Assembly (NCBI GenBank): GCA_001247695.2
Contig: LGRX02035439.1
Location: 1-64,000, forward strand
DNA length: 64,000 nucleotides
Direction: 5' to 3'
From: Cymbomonas tetramitiformis
Lineage: Eukaryota; Chlorophyta; Pyramimonadophyceae; Pyramimonadales; Pyramimonadaceae
In this document: in pieces, positions 11,501 to 21,430 of the stretch
Position numbering within the stretch: position 1 is the stretch's first letter
Layout: each line of letters starts with the position of its first letter
Made by a program: the position numbers and the translations under genes
Notes under the pieces: model-generated
What the model saw: only the letters and a program-made list of their open reading frames with translations
Databases searched by the model: none
What the model was told of the DNA's origin: nothing

Positions 11501-14500
11501 CCCGCTCGCTCTTGAGCTTGACGCCCCGCTCGCTCTTGAGCTTGACGCCCCGCTCGCTCTTGAGCTTGACGCCCCGCTCGCTCTTGAGCTTGACGCCCCG
11601 CTCGCTCTTGAGCTTGCCGCCTCGCTCGCTCCTGAGCTTGCCGCCCCGCTCGCTCTTGAGCTTGCCGCCTCGCTCGCTCCTGAGCTTGCCGCCCCGCTCG
11701 CTCTTGAGCTTGACGCCCCGCTCGCTCTTGAGCTTGACGCCCCGCTCGCTCTTGAGCTTGACGCCCCGCTCGCTCTTGAGCTTGACGCCCCGCTCGCTCT
11801 TGATCTTGACGCCCCGCTCGCTCCCTCTTGTGCTTGACGCCCCGCTCGCTCCCTCTTGAGCTTGCACGCGCACCTGTAGCTGCTGCTTGATGCGAGGGGA
11901 CGTGCGCAGCACGTGCGGCGGCGCCAGCGCAAAGCAGATCCCTTTCATGGCGGTGCGCCTCCTTTACGCCCGGCGGCCGCATCAGGCCGCAGCTTCAGCC
12001 CTCATGCCATCAGTGCCACGCCGGAAAGGGAGGGTGGGGGGTTGGCGACACCCCACATTGTTCAGACGGGGGAGGAGAGAACGGGCTCAGGACTCGCCAA
12101 GCAGCGTTGTGAAGGGGCCCGGGGGGTAGGGGGTGGGGTACACAAAATATGGTTAAGGGTAGGGTGCGCGTAGTTGGCCGCGTGTCTGACCACCTCCACG
12201 GTAGCGATCGTAGCGTTCGGAGTTTTGATCGCACGCGCATTTCAAGCACTGTCCCGAAAAGCTGACTTCCAAGGTTTTTAACCATGGGGCATACCCTACC
12301 ATATCTGGAGGAATCGATCAGGAAGAACGGTTGAACTTTTTTTGTTACAGTCCTATACCCCCTGATATAAATGCACCCGAAACCCCCCAAAACCTTCAAC
12401 GAGTGCTATATTCCGAAGAGTGTGCCACACTAATTAGGTCATTGGGCATACTCTAGAAAATTTTGGTCAAAAAAGCTAGGGCCAATTTTTTTATAAATCG
12501 GGGTTTTTGCAGATACCAGCAAAAACAGGGGTTTGAGAAGGAAATCGAGCATATAAAAAAATTGGCCCTAGCTTTTTGAGTGAAAAAATTTGAGGGTACT
12601 CCCAAGTCATAGTACTAAAGGGTGCCGCCTTCGGAATATAGCACTCGTTGAAGGTTTTTGGGGGTTTCGGACGCATGAAAAAAGGGCATTTTACAGAGAA
12701 ATTATTGTTACAAAGTCCCTAGAAAACACCCTAAACATGATATTCGAGGTTCGGCAAATTTTTGGTAGCAAGAGGAAGGGGTGCCTAAAACCATATTTTT
12801 TACCCAAGGTCCAAAAGTCAAGTATAGAATTAATGTGATTTAAATACCGAAAATACCCAAAAGTACGCGCACCCTACCCTTAAGAGGGCAGAGGCAGGGT
12901 GGGGGCTGGGGGACACCGAACATCATTGTGAAGGGGCTGGGGGCTTGCATGCAGGATGCCGAAGTTGCAGTGGAGAGTGGCGTGGACCGTGGGCGAGCAA
13001 ACTATCAGGCACGCTCTTGCCCGAGCCATGAAGCTTAGCGCCGGCGTGTTCCGCCCGGTGTTGACACGTGGCGCAAAGGGCCGTCCAGATCGTTGAAGGG
13101 CGCGCCTGCAAATGACTGTCGGATGGGCGTGCGCACACTTGGGCCCAGGGGAAGCAGCGGCACAGCTGCTGGGGGTATCATTGGCTGTGCCGTACGGTCC
13201 GCCAGCGCCAGTGCATCCACGAGTGGGAGGCGATGAACGTGGAGGCAGCGCAGCTCACTCCGTGGTAGCTCGGAGAGTGGAGAGGGTGCTGAAGAGCTGC
13301 GGAGGTTGGGCAGGTGGGGCGTGCTCTGGTGCTGCTAGGAAGACATGAAGAAGCCCTCCAGGCCGTCGATGCGGCATACGAGGTGCTCATCCCACGGCCC
13401 TTGTAGAACTGACTGCGCACATCTGTATGAATACGCGATGCCGTTAGATACCAATGGTGAGGTGAGGGGATGGGAGGAGGGGAGGCGTGCGGGAGAGGCT
13501 CAGAGGCAAGAGGGGGAGTGGGGGCATGGTTGGAGGGGAGGCGTGCGCGAGGGGCGTGGAAGCAAAGATGCGAGGGGGCGAAGAGGGGGGCAGGTGTGCT
13601 TAGAGATGAGGTGGCGGGTGGCAGGTGAGCTGGAGTGAGGAGCTGGAGGCGCTGCGAGCTTCCCTTCACGAGCATCTAAACATAGCGGTGGAGCACGATG
13701 CGGGGCATGGCAGTGACAGGGATGAGGATGCGGCCAGCGAGGACCCCCCGGGAGGTTGTGGGGAGGAGGGAGCTGGGCAGATGGAGGCGGACGAGGTGCC
13801 GCCCCAGGTTGCAGACAGCCTGGAGGCTGGACCTCGTGCGCACGCCGGCAGGGGCCCACGGAGTGCGCTGGAGAGCCAGGGCGCGGCGGGGCGGAGCGCG
13901 GAAGGCCCGGAAGGAAGTGCAAGGGAAGACGCTGTGGCGAGGAAGCGAGCGCGGCGGGATGGGCAGGCGGGGGAGGGGTTGGCCTCCACCGCCCCTTCAC
14001 CGTTCGATGCAAACCCTTCCGACGCGTCTGGAGAGGCAGGGGAAGGATCGCAGTGCGCGGAGCCTGCCGGTATACTCATGCACCTCTCTCCACACACCAC
14101 GTCTGGTTCTTTTTTCTGCTTGGTCTGCATCCTTTGTATCATTGGCTGGCTCCGGTGAGTTTCGCCGGAGCAACTGGAGGCGGGAGATGCGAGGAAGCGC
14201 GTCCAGTGGGTGCTTTACACATCAGTATGAATATGACACTGTATGCTGTTTCTACACTGTAGATTGCCGAATTTCAGATGATCCTTCCATCTTTATGGAA
14301 TAGGTTGTTACGAACTTCTGATGATGCCGTTTGGCTGATTTCGCTGATATGCGATTCCGTTAGCAAACCATGTCAAAAGAGTTTCGTGGTCATTTCTACT
14401 GCTGTATTGTGTCCCGGAGCTCCATGTGTCATTCTGCTCTACTGCAGCAGGAGTCACGGGTTCCGATTTCAGAAACCTCTAAAATTGCATTGCACTCCGA

Positions 14501-17500
14501 TTTCTACAGAATCGCACACAGCCATGGAGGGTGCCAGTATAAGCCCGCCCTGGATGGTTCACCCCCCTGGCATGCGGCAGGCGTGGGGCCAAGGATGGGC
14601 TCACAGGGCGAGATTTATGATTCCGCAGGGGCGGCGGAAGGTGGGGTGGGCACGGAGGAGGAGAGCGGTGCGCTGGGGGACACGGAGGCCACGGGCGCAG
14701 ACTCCGAATTGGAGGCCAGCTCCGAGGACAACGAGGAGGCTGAGCTAGAGGCCGGCTCGAGGCAGCGGCGCTCGAGACCAACCTCTAGACAGCATAGCAT
14801 CTTTAATCGTGTTTTTGGCTCGGTGAGATACTGACACCCTGGCAAGTCCGTCTCGCTCGTCATGTGCTCACACCGCGGCGGCTTGTCATGTGCTCACACC
14901 GCGGCGGCTTGTCATGTGCTCACACCGCGGCGGCTTGTCATGTGCTCACACCGCGACGGCTTGTCGTGTGCTCACACCGCGGCTACTTCCCGTTGCGGAC
15001 CTTCGCAGGTGCGGGCGCGCCCCATGCCCTGCCTAGACAGGTCGTGCACGCGGCTGCTGCATCGTATGCCGGCGGGCTCTATGCAAGCCAGCTGTCGGTG
15101 GCCCACAGGCGGCGCCAGGTCTGCTGAGCCCTCGTGCAACGAGAGTCGGCGCTGAGCATTGTGAGGAGGAGACTCAGATCGACCGGGTCAGAGAGAAGTG
15201 GTCCAACGGGGGGCGGGGCGTACAGGAGGTAGACGACGGAGAAGAAGAAGATACGGATGATGACATGGACACAGACGATGACAGCCTGATAACGGATGAC
15301 ATTCTGATGAACAGCAGTGAGGACGAGGTGCGTGCGGGGCAGGCGTTTCAAGGCTTGCCGCCGAGCGAGGTGCGGAGTGCCAGGCAGTGTGGGGTTGTAT
15401 GCCAGATCCTCCTGCAAGTGCGCTGCCACAGGTAAAGACAGGGCCAGTATTGCCACAGGTAAAGACAGTGCTGGTATTGCCACAGGTAAAGACAGTGCCG
15501 GCATTGCCACTGGTAAAGACAGTGCGGTATTGCCACGAGTAAAGACAGTGCGGTGTGCCACAGGTAAAGACAGTGCTGGCATTGCCACAGGTAAAGACAG
15601 TGACGGTATTACCACAGGTAAAGACAGTGTTGGTATTGCCACAGGTAAGACATTTTGATGTGCCACAGGTAAAGGAACAGTGCCGGTATTGCCACACAGG
15701 TAAAGACAGTGCTGGTATTACCCACAGGTAAAGACAGTGAAACGGTATTGCCACAGGTAAAGACAGTGCTGGTATTGCCACAGGTGAGTCAGTGCATTGC
15801 CACAGGTAAAGACAGTGCCGGTATTGCCACGGGCCAAGGCAGTGCCCGGTATTGCCACAGGTAGAACAGTGCCGGTATTGCACCACAGGTAAAGGCGGTG
15901 CCGGTATTGCCACAGGTAAAGACAGTGCTGGTTTTGCTACAGGTAAAGACAGTGCTGGTACCACAGGTAAAAAGACAGTGCCGGTATTGCCACAGGCAAA
16001 GACAGTGCCGGTATTGCCACAGGTAAGGCAGTGTCGGTACTGCCACAGGTAAAGACAGTGCCGGCATTGCCACAGGTAAAGACATTGCTGGTATTGCCAC
16101 AGGTAAAGACCGTGCCGGTATTGCCACAGGTAAAGAAGCGGTGCTGGTATTGCCACGGAAGTAGAACAGTGCTGGTACCACAGGTAAAGACAGTGCCGGT
16201 ATTGCCACAGGTAGGGACAGTGCTGGGTATTGCCACAGGTAAAGACAGTGCCGGTATTGCCACAGGTAAAGACAGTGCCGTTATTGCCACAGGTAAAGAC
16301 AGTGCTGGTATTGCCACAGGTAAAGACAGTGCTGGTATTGCCACAGGTAAAGACAGTGCTGGTATTGCCACAGGTAAAGAGACAGAGCTGGTATTGCCAC
16401 AGGTAAAGAGACAGTGCTGAGGTATTGCCACAGGTAAAGACAGAGCCGGTATTGCCACAGGTAGAACAGGGCCAGGTATTGCCACAGGTAAAGACAGAGC
16501 CGGTATTGCCACAGGTAAAGACAGTGCCAGTATTGCCACAGGTAAAGACAGTGCTGGTATTGCCACACGACGGAGACGTAATGACTGCATTTCCTGGCAC
16601 TGGCAGGTGGGCGATGGCGATCCGACGTGGATACAACGTTACAAGGTCGATGACTACCCCTTCATCGAGCGCTGGAATCCCCCTGAGATGCGCACTCGGC
16701 ATGCACCTTGGCTCTTGGTGTGGGGCAAGTAGCATTTTATTTGGCCCACTTCCCCCAGCAGACAAGCCTGCGCTGCCCCCTCCCCCAAGGGCCACACCTG
16801 AGGAGCCTGTCTGTGCAAATGCAAGTGCCAGGTGAGAGGCCTCGTCGGCCCAATGGCTGGGATCACTCTGATACTGTTGGGAGTGGCAGGCAATCCTGTT
16901 TTATCAGCTTGTGATCAACGGTGGGGTTTGGCGTGAGCAGGGCCACCGCAACATGCGGACGGTGAAGGATGTGTCCTTCTTGGGCCCCCATGAGGAGTGA
17001 GCAAGCCCACGCTCCTCTTCCTCGCGGCTTCCCTGATTTAGTGCCATCTGACGGACGTGTGCGCATGCTAGCTGCTCCAATCATTCTTGGAGGCTCATAC
17101 CTGTTATTACACGTCGATGTTACATTACCTGTTCTGCCTTTTCTACTCAGAAAATATGATATGGGAAGTCCAGCAGCGGCTAACATGAAGGATTGAACGC
17201 GAGTAACCGTTGAACGCGATTAACATTTGACCAGTAGGTCGGTCACCTTGATCAGGGCATGAGAGGCGAAAGTTGGAGGTGACAGGTACGTCGCTTCTGG
17301 TAGCGACAATGGCGCGATGCTGATATGGTGCCGGTATAGTGGGCGTCTTTTGTTTCAATATAAAGGTGCGCTCAGAACAACCGGGGAAGCAAGCCACCAC
17401 CCTACCTGCCCTACCTGCCACGTGCCTCTTCACGCACTGGGTCGCTGTCATTTCGTTGGTGTTGCTTCAGGTGGCGATCGAGCCACTGCACTTGATCATG

Positions 17501-17609
17501 GTTAGCTTGGTCATCAGCGTCTGCGGTGATTTGCTGTTGTCGCAGGGGACAGTGAGGTCGTCAACTGTATTCAGGCCCACCCCATCGACCCCGTCATTGC
17601 ATCTTGTGG
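2700..17609 (+). CDS. WDTC1/ADP/ASG2-like DCAF protein (WD40-TPR-WD40), multi-exon
   Basis: This is the overall span of a gene for a WDTC1 (adipose)/plant ASG2-like protein. In that family an N-terminal WD40 half, TPRs and C-terminal WD40 blades form a substrate receptor of CUL4-DDB1 E3 ligases. Seen here are GCVNHISFN..GDMLTSGSDDG, GHTANIFC, RVKKMVVEPDNPHVL, GGEDGTVRNHDLR, LLAVGSSDCHLRVYDRRFM, GGSIYLFDVQ, a TPR-like LGRHEEALQAVDAAYE, acidic linkers, and the family-typical C-terminus WIQRYK-GHRNMRTVKDVSFLG, VASGSDNGAMLIW, DSEVVNCIQAHPIDPVIASCG. Exons with GT-AG borders and matching phases: 2700-2862, 3247-3317, 3768-3866, 4544-4650, 5276-5314, 5478-5529, 6907-7012, 8143-8171, about 11000-11162, about 13290-13382, 13625-14069, 14581-14822, 15041-15118, 15157-15327, 16607-16645, 16941-16996, 17286-17365, 17546-17609. 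Some middle exons and the last (normally ending IKIWTP-like) were not found, so the model is partial. Confidence 0.85.
4893..5200. repeat. Minisatellite, about 55-60 bp unit, five copies, in a WDTC1-like intron
   Basis: Five imperfect copies contain the phrases GCCCTGCCATCGATGCGCTTCC and CAGCAGAGCCACCTCAAGC with small indels. The array lies in the intron between exons 4544-4650 and 5276-5314. The long proline-rich frame across it (PSRPAIDALP-type repeats) is a by-product of the unit. Confidence 0.85.
5590..6200. repeat. Degenerate ACTTGCCC(A/G)CATCCACGT repeats in an intron
   Basis: The phrase ACTTGCCCRCATCCACGT and variants (TTCCCGCATCCACGT, ACTTGGCAACATCCACGT) recurs in two clusters, 5620-5680 and 6050-6160. 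The spacing is irregular. The repeats sit in the large intron after the exon ending at 5529, and no exon was recognised between 5530 and 6906. Confidence 0.5.
6907..7012 (+). other. Exon of WDTC1-like gene: WD blade with YDRRFM
   Basis: A CT-rich acceptor (CTTCTCAG) is followed by EIFSISLSAHRPWLLAVGSSD..LRVYDRRFMPTAG and a GT donor. It corresponds to the family's 'LAVG.SD..VRLYD.RM' blade. It begins in phase 0 and ends in phase 1, matching the phase of the next recognised exon at 8143. A weaker candidate exon near 7145-7210 (..FRVRCTAQVTWAAY) could supply the following 'VTF.PNG' strand. Confidence 0.8.
7660..7870. repeat. Minisatellite, about 50 bp unit, four copies
   Basis: Four diverged copies of a unit containing GAGTCTGCATTTGGAAGTGTG and GGGCGAGGGG.TGTTGGTACAA lie in an intron of the WDTC1-like gene. 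Copies differ by indels. Confidence 0.85.
8143..8171 (+). other. Micro-exon of WDTC1-like gene: GGSIYLFDVQ
   Basis: A 29-nt exon between TTGCAG and GTGTGT encodes the last strand of a WD blade, the position of 'GE.VYLFD' in WDTC1 relatives. Its phases (1 in, 0 out) fit the preceding recognised exon. Confidence 0.7.
9365..9700. repeat. GGATGGATGATGGATGGTGGATG tandem array
   Basis: An irregular array of GGATGATGGATGGTGG-type words is interspersed with GGGTTGGGGTGCT. It is strongly purine-rich on the plus strand. It lies in the gap between the WD40 half and the TPR exons of the WDTC1-like gene. No exon was recognised between 9250 and about 11000. Confidence 0.85.
11000..11162 (+). other. Probable TPR-region exon of WDTC1-like gene
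   Basis: The frame reads ALLVAAQRAAAQLGRAERLAQ..EDPLEVSEDEG..EELRAAASKLYEQALV and then meets a GTGAGC donor. It has alanine/leucine-rich helix pairs with the LYEQAL signature of a first TPR, as expected between the WD40 halves. The acceptor was not fixed. The frame stays open past the donor into the 24-bp array at 11416, so intron retention would encode a long repeat protein. Confidence 0.55.
11416..11860. repeat. 24-bp minisatellite, about 18 copies
   Basis: The unit contains GACGCCCCGCTCGCTCTTGA and is repeated with few variants (GACGCC or GCCGCC or GCCTCG). Because 24 is a multiple of three and the unit lacks stops, all plus frames and several minus frames are open. This yields spurious LELDAPLA-, RSLLSLTP- or QERAGRQA-type repeats. 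It follows the TPR-like exon at 11000-11162. Confidence 0.95.
12153..12883. mobile_element. MITE with TTAA target site and nested inverted repeats
   Basis: TTAAGGGTAGGGTGCGCGTA at 12153-12172 is repeated exactly, inverted, at 12864-12883. The outermost TTAA on each side is the likely target duplication, as in the piggyBac and Kolobok superfamilies. Inside, a second long imperfect inverted repeat pairs 12368-12495 with 12550-12672 (both arms carry ACCTTCAACGAGTGCTATAT and AGCTAGGGCCAATTTTTTTA). No transposase ORF is present, so it is non-autonomous. It is inserted in an intron of the WDTC1-like gene and is markedly AT-richer than its surroundings. Confidence 0.8.
13290..14822 (+). other. Exon block: TPR end and acidic linker of WDTC1-like gene
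   Basis: Three exons join in phase. The first, about 13290-13382, reads GRALVLLGRHEEALQAVDAAYE, a canonical second TPR helix pair. The second, 13625-14069, reads SEELEALRASLHEHL and then a long acidic and low-complexity stretch with a KRARR basic patch; it ends in phase 1 at GTATAC. The third, 14581-14822, reads YDSAGAAEGG..SEDNEEAELEAG and then RQRRSRPTSRQHSIFNRVFGS; it ends in phase 0 at GTGAGA. WDTC1/DCAF6 relatives have an acidic, poorly conserved linker at this place. Confidence 0.65.
14862..14985. repeat. 26-bp minisatellite, five copies
   Basis: Five nearly identical copies of a unit containing TGTGCTCACACCGCGGCGGC lie in the intron directly after the exon ending at 14822. Confidence 0.95.
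15041..15327 (+). other. Acidic-linker exons of WDTC1-like gene, with a possible 38-nt intron
   Basis: 15041-15118 (VVHAAAASYAGGLYASQLSVAHRRRQ) and 15157-15327 (HCEEETQIDRVREKW, then EEEDTDDDMDTDDDSL) are both in phase 0. They are separated by only 38 nt with GT..AG borders. The second exon ends at GAG|GTGCGT. Reading straight through instead hits a stop in the first exon's frame (RRRQVC-stop), so either the intron is real and tiny or a frameshift is present. Confidence 0.5.
15420..16566. repeat. 27-bp minisatellite, about 42 copies, each with CACAG|GTAAAG
   Basis: The unit carries CACAGGTAAAGACAGTG followed by (C/T)GGTATTGC and is repeated about 42 times with small indels. It fills the intron between exons 15157-15327 and 16607-16645 of the WDTC1-like gene. 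Each unit places an acceptor-like CCACAG directly before a donor-like GTAAAG. The 535-residue minus-strand frame across it (VAIPALSLP-type repeats) is an artefact. Confidence 0.95.
16607..17609 (+). other. Exon block: C-terminal WD40 blades of WDTC1-like gene
   Basis: Exons 16607-16645 (..DPTWIQRYK, ends phase 0 at a weak GTCGAT donor), 16941-16996 (GHRNMRTVKDVSFLGPHE), 17286-17365 (YVASGSDNGAMLIWCRYSGRLLFQYK) and 17546-17609 (DSEVVNCIQAHPIDPVIASCG, GTGAGT donor) join in consistent phases. They reproduce the diagnostic C-terminal pattern of WDTC1/DCAF6 relatives: Q-R-[FY]-x-G-H, then SGSD.G..FIW, then GD..VNC.Q.HP..P..A..G. A further exon must exist after 17609 but was not found, so the gene may be truncated or have a long last intron. 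Confidence 0.85.
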
Positions 17610-20600
17610 GTGAGTGCCTCATCATGCTTGGCCCTACTGTGACACTATCAGTGACCCTTTTCATGCTATAGAGGTTGCTGCATGCTTCTTTCTCCGCCCC
17701 TTTTCTTGAAATATGGGTTAAGATCCGTTGCGACTTCGTGTAATTGATGCATTGTCAAGACCCAATAGTCTCTGCCCGATCATCCTGTGACAGAAGCTTG
17801 CTCCGTCATTCTCTTGACATTGTTCACAAATCAGACGGCGCAGCACGTTGCCTCGTTCCATTTTAACGTGATTTGATGAACAGGATTGATACCACGGTGA
17901 AAATATGGACGCCGCAAGATGGCCGAACAAGACTTCCAAGTAGTTTGCGTTCGAATAACTTTCCAAAACGTCGATTCCGATTCACTCCAGAGAGTGATGA
18001 GACAGATGAGTCGTGATGTTACCATGGGTTGATGGGGCTTCAAAGTTCTCTGCAAAGTTTGTGCTCTCCGATAGCAGATGCGCGTTTGCTATATAACCCA
18101 TTCGAATCAGTCCTGACAACAGTGTGAAAGCAGGCAAGTGCATGCGCGCCGGACTCGTGACAGGATGTTCTAACCACACAAACGGACGCGCTTGAGAGTT
18201 TGCAAGGTTCATGCCCATGGGGCGCATATTCAAATAAATTGGCGACACAAATAATAGTTTATGTCACCCAAGACATCTCTAGCTGCACGAGCATCGAATG
18301 GCTAACAAACAAAATATGATGAAATCCACGGTATTTTTGTTTGCAATTGCTGGATCGGTATTGTTAATTATTAGTCTATGCTCTGCGCTCCATCAAATAC
18401 TAGTTGTGATATTTACATATGTCGCAATGCACACAGTGACTATATACTGTATAGTAAACTAGTTTGAAATCACATTACAACTTCCTTTCGTCGAATATTG
18501 ACATTTATACTAGTAATTCTACGATACGTTGATTCTCCGCAAGTGAAACTTTGCAGATATCTTTTCCACGAAGTTAGCATCAAGGCGTGTAATCGGCTTC
18601 GAATACGAAACCGCCGAATTCAAACTATAATGACAAAAGGGTTGTGTGTATGCGCTGTTGTGTGTATGTGTTAGTGACACTGCAAGCAGCCGATTTGAAA
18701 AGCGATCATATTAGCACGACGACGTATAATACGATAGTAAATCAGGGAGCCCCTGATCAGCTCAAGTTGAATTCCTGCGCTGCGACTGCGTAGTGTGCGC
18801 CGCGCTGATGCGTTTTTAGCGGGTAGTTTGGGTGTACGCTTGTGACTAGGGAGGCACACACTACATGACTACATTCAGCAGATGAGCACAGTTTCCACAA
18901 CGAACGCACAGTTGTGCTGCACACTGGGCATCATCGCGACGAGCATCGTCCGAACATCGACTACCCGCGCATTGAGCTCGGGTGCGTGGACTGGACATCG
19001 AGGGTATACATGGGGCTTCGGCGGGGGTACGTGTACTTGGACTTTGTAATTGGACAAAGCAAGCGCCCAGCACGGTAATGAGTAATGCATTGCGCACGGT
19101 ACTCAGGGCGCGCTTGAGGACTGAATACAATAGATTAAAGAAGGCACTGCGCATTGAACACGCGCTCAATTGTCAGCTCCTCCATTGCTCCCTACCTTCC
19201 TGTAGAGCTTATACACACCGTGGAGGCTCCGTGGCGCACATAGCCACCCAGTGGCATCACACACACGGCGCCCTCCGGATGGATAATACGTATTTCCGAT
19301 TTTCTCAACTGTGAATATGCCAATAGAAAGTTAAGCTTCAATCGAATGGAAAATTCATCATTGACATATACCAATGGCGAGGGGTGGACTCCAACCTCCG
19401 GCGTGCATATCTGATGACAATATAAATACATATCGAGGTCATCCATCTCATACAATAGCTAATATTAAAAACCAATTTCAGAAGCCGCTAGCATGTCTGT
19501 GAAATTGCTCATATGACGGAGTCTCTCGTAATCCTGTAGATGCCAGCACAAAGTTGGGACACTTCGAGATCCGCCCCGCTGCTCGAACGAGAGATTGTTT
19601 AATCGACCTAGAAACAAGTAGGGCTCTAGTTTATTGCTACGAACGAACAACAAAATAGTTTGGCAACTTAAAGGGAGGCCTGCTCCCTTTCTTCCCCCTC
19701 CACCAGAGGCGTCCATGGAATGTCCTGCCACGAAAAACACATTTTGATACGTTAGCAAAGGGCATGGATGAGACATCAATCACGCATCAAAACATCAGCA
19801 CTATTGCCGCTGCACTGTCAAAGCAAGTCCAGTATGGAACGAATTATGGGGCATGCGGCTTAGCAACGCGGGGCCACGTTGAGCGTGTCGTAGTAACCCA
19901 AGTACTTCCAGTGGTCTGAGCATTGCTCCAGACATATCGATAAATCTCGTGAAGGAGCACTGAGCTAACTTCATGTGACATATGAGGTATGCATATGTAC
20001 ATTTTGGCTCGGCAGCAGTGTGCACTCTACCTGCTTCAAGCTCTTCCCCGTGGTCCCACCCCATGCCAAACTTTTGGAATATCTCGGATCGGCCGCTTGC
20101 AGCATTTTCAGGGTGCCATGTGATACACATGGAGGAAACCCCTCCTGAAGAATACCAGAGACAACTCACTGAGAGATAAGATGGCAACAGTTTTGCACAC
20201 ATGTCATCGCCTGAGTGACACTCTTGAGACTCTGGGTTAAAATATGAGGCACTTCTCTCGATGCTTGGGACGCTTGATCACAAGTGAGTGGATTCCTCAA
20301 CTGCTTGGGACGACCGCGAAAGACGACCCCAAAATGCAAGTGGAGAAGTATCAGCGATAGTACAAATACAGAGGCAGCCAGCCACTCACCATTGTTTGCC
20401 TCAGTCTTATCCAGAAGCAAATTCCTTCGCCGGCCGTTGCGTCCGGCGCTTCCGACACCGACTGTGATCACCGCTGCGTTCTCCCACTCGAGTATACCTT
20501 CCACGTAGTCTGCCTGTGGTGGTTCACATTGAAAGTTGGAACCGAGAGAGAAAGCCCCGGCGGGCATAGCGCAGGCTTCCTTGGATGCAGTGCGGATGCA

Positions 20601-20650
20601 GGTGCACTTGAGTGCAAAGTGTATCGTTCACCAAGGCAGCGGTGCATCCT
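17610..20650. other. Gene-poor stretch; two weak minus-strand exon-like fragments
   Basis: No domain was recognised. On the minus strand near 20390-20515 a frame opens after CACAG (ADYVEGILEWENAAVITVGVGSAGRNGRRRN..) and ends at a GTGAGT donor. Near 20020-20140 another frame (VSSMCITWHPENAASGRSEIFQKFGMGWDHGEELEAG) ends at GTAGAG. They look more protein-like than their neighbours and could be exons of one unidentified gene. The rest, including AT-rich 18240-18660, holds nothing I can name. Confidence 0.3.
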
Positions 20651-20679
20651 TCACGGTCTCTGGCACATGTATTCCGCGG

Positions 20680-20825
20680 GCCTCTTCGGGGCGGCCCGGT
20701 AGAGCTCCTGCGGGCCTCTTCGGGGCGGCCCGGTGGAGCTCCTGCGGGCCTCTTCGGGGCGGCCCGGTGGAGCTCCTGTGGGCCTCTTCGGGGCGGCCCG
20801 GTGGAGCTCCTGCGGGCCTCAAGAG
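20680..20825. repeat. 34-bp GC-rich minisatellite, about four copies
   Basis: Tandem copies contain GGGCCTCTTCGGGGCGGCCC and GGTGGAGCTCCT. The 34-bp period shifts the reading frame at each copy, so the array is unlikely to be coding. Confidence 0.9.
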
Positions 20826-21244
20826 GATCCCGCAGTGCGCTCCGTGGATCCCTTTCGCTATCCCAGCAGTCCGCTCAGCGTGGCGCATGCCTGCAGGCGG
20901 ACCTGCGGGGGAGGGTCGATCTGACCCGGCCTTTTCTTCCACTTCCGGCTGTGATTTGCTGCCCATATTGCCGCCACGAGTTCGCTCCTGGGGCAGGCGA
21001 CACGGCAAGGAGTACCCGCAGTTTCAGAAGTCGAACTGCGCCCCCTCCCCGAGAAGCCGGTTCCAGGCCACCTCCCCTGGGGCGGCCCGTGCTAAGCCCA
21101 TGGGGCACAGAAAGTCGCGGTTCTTGTACTTACATGCCGGTTTGTTGGTGATCCGCGGTTTCCATGGTATGGCCTAAGAAGTCCTCGATGAGAATACCAG
21201 CCTCAATTGCGCATTTGGAGGTTCCAAGCACCTTAGCGCCTGCC

Positions 21245-21430
21245 GCTCTCTCTGCACCCCCACCGCACACTCCGGCACCTCCGCCTCTCTCACCGCCTGG
21301 CACCCCCACCGCACACTCCGGCACCTCCACCTCCTCACCGCCTGGCACCCCCACCGCACACTCCGGCACCTCCGCCTCTCTCACTGCTCCGCACCTCCAC
21401 CCTCCGTCACTACTCGGCACTTTCACCCAG
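21245..21430. repeat. CACTCCGGCACCTCC minisatellite
   Basis: About four diverged copies of a 45-50 bp pyrimidine-rich unit (GGCACCCCCACCGCACACTC, then CGGCACCTCC and CTCTCTCACCGC) are present. The proline/serine/threonine-rich frame over it is compositional. Confidence 0.8.

Noticed and set aside
11209..11982. Minus-strand repeat ORFs (QERAGRQA, RASGASSS, KSERGVKL)
   Set aside because: All frames across the 24-bp array are open; no frame has non-repeat conserved sequence.
15188..16795. 535-residue minus-strand ORF (VAIPALSLP/CGNTGTVFTCGN repeats)
   Set aside because: It is the translation of the 27-bp intronic array. The period is a multiple of three, so it stays open; there is no non-repeat domain and it lies inside an intron of the plus-strand WDTC1-like gene.
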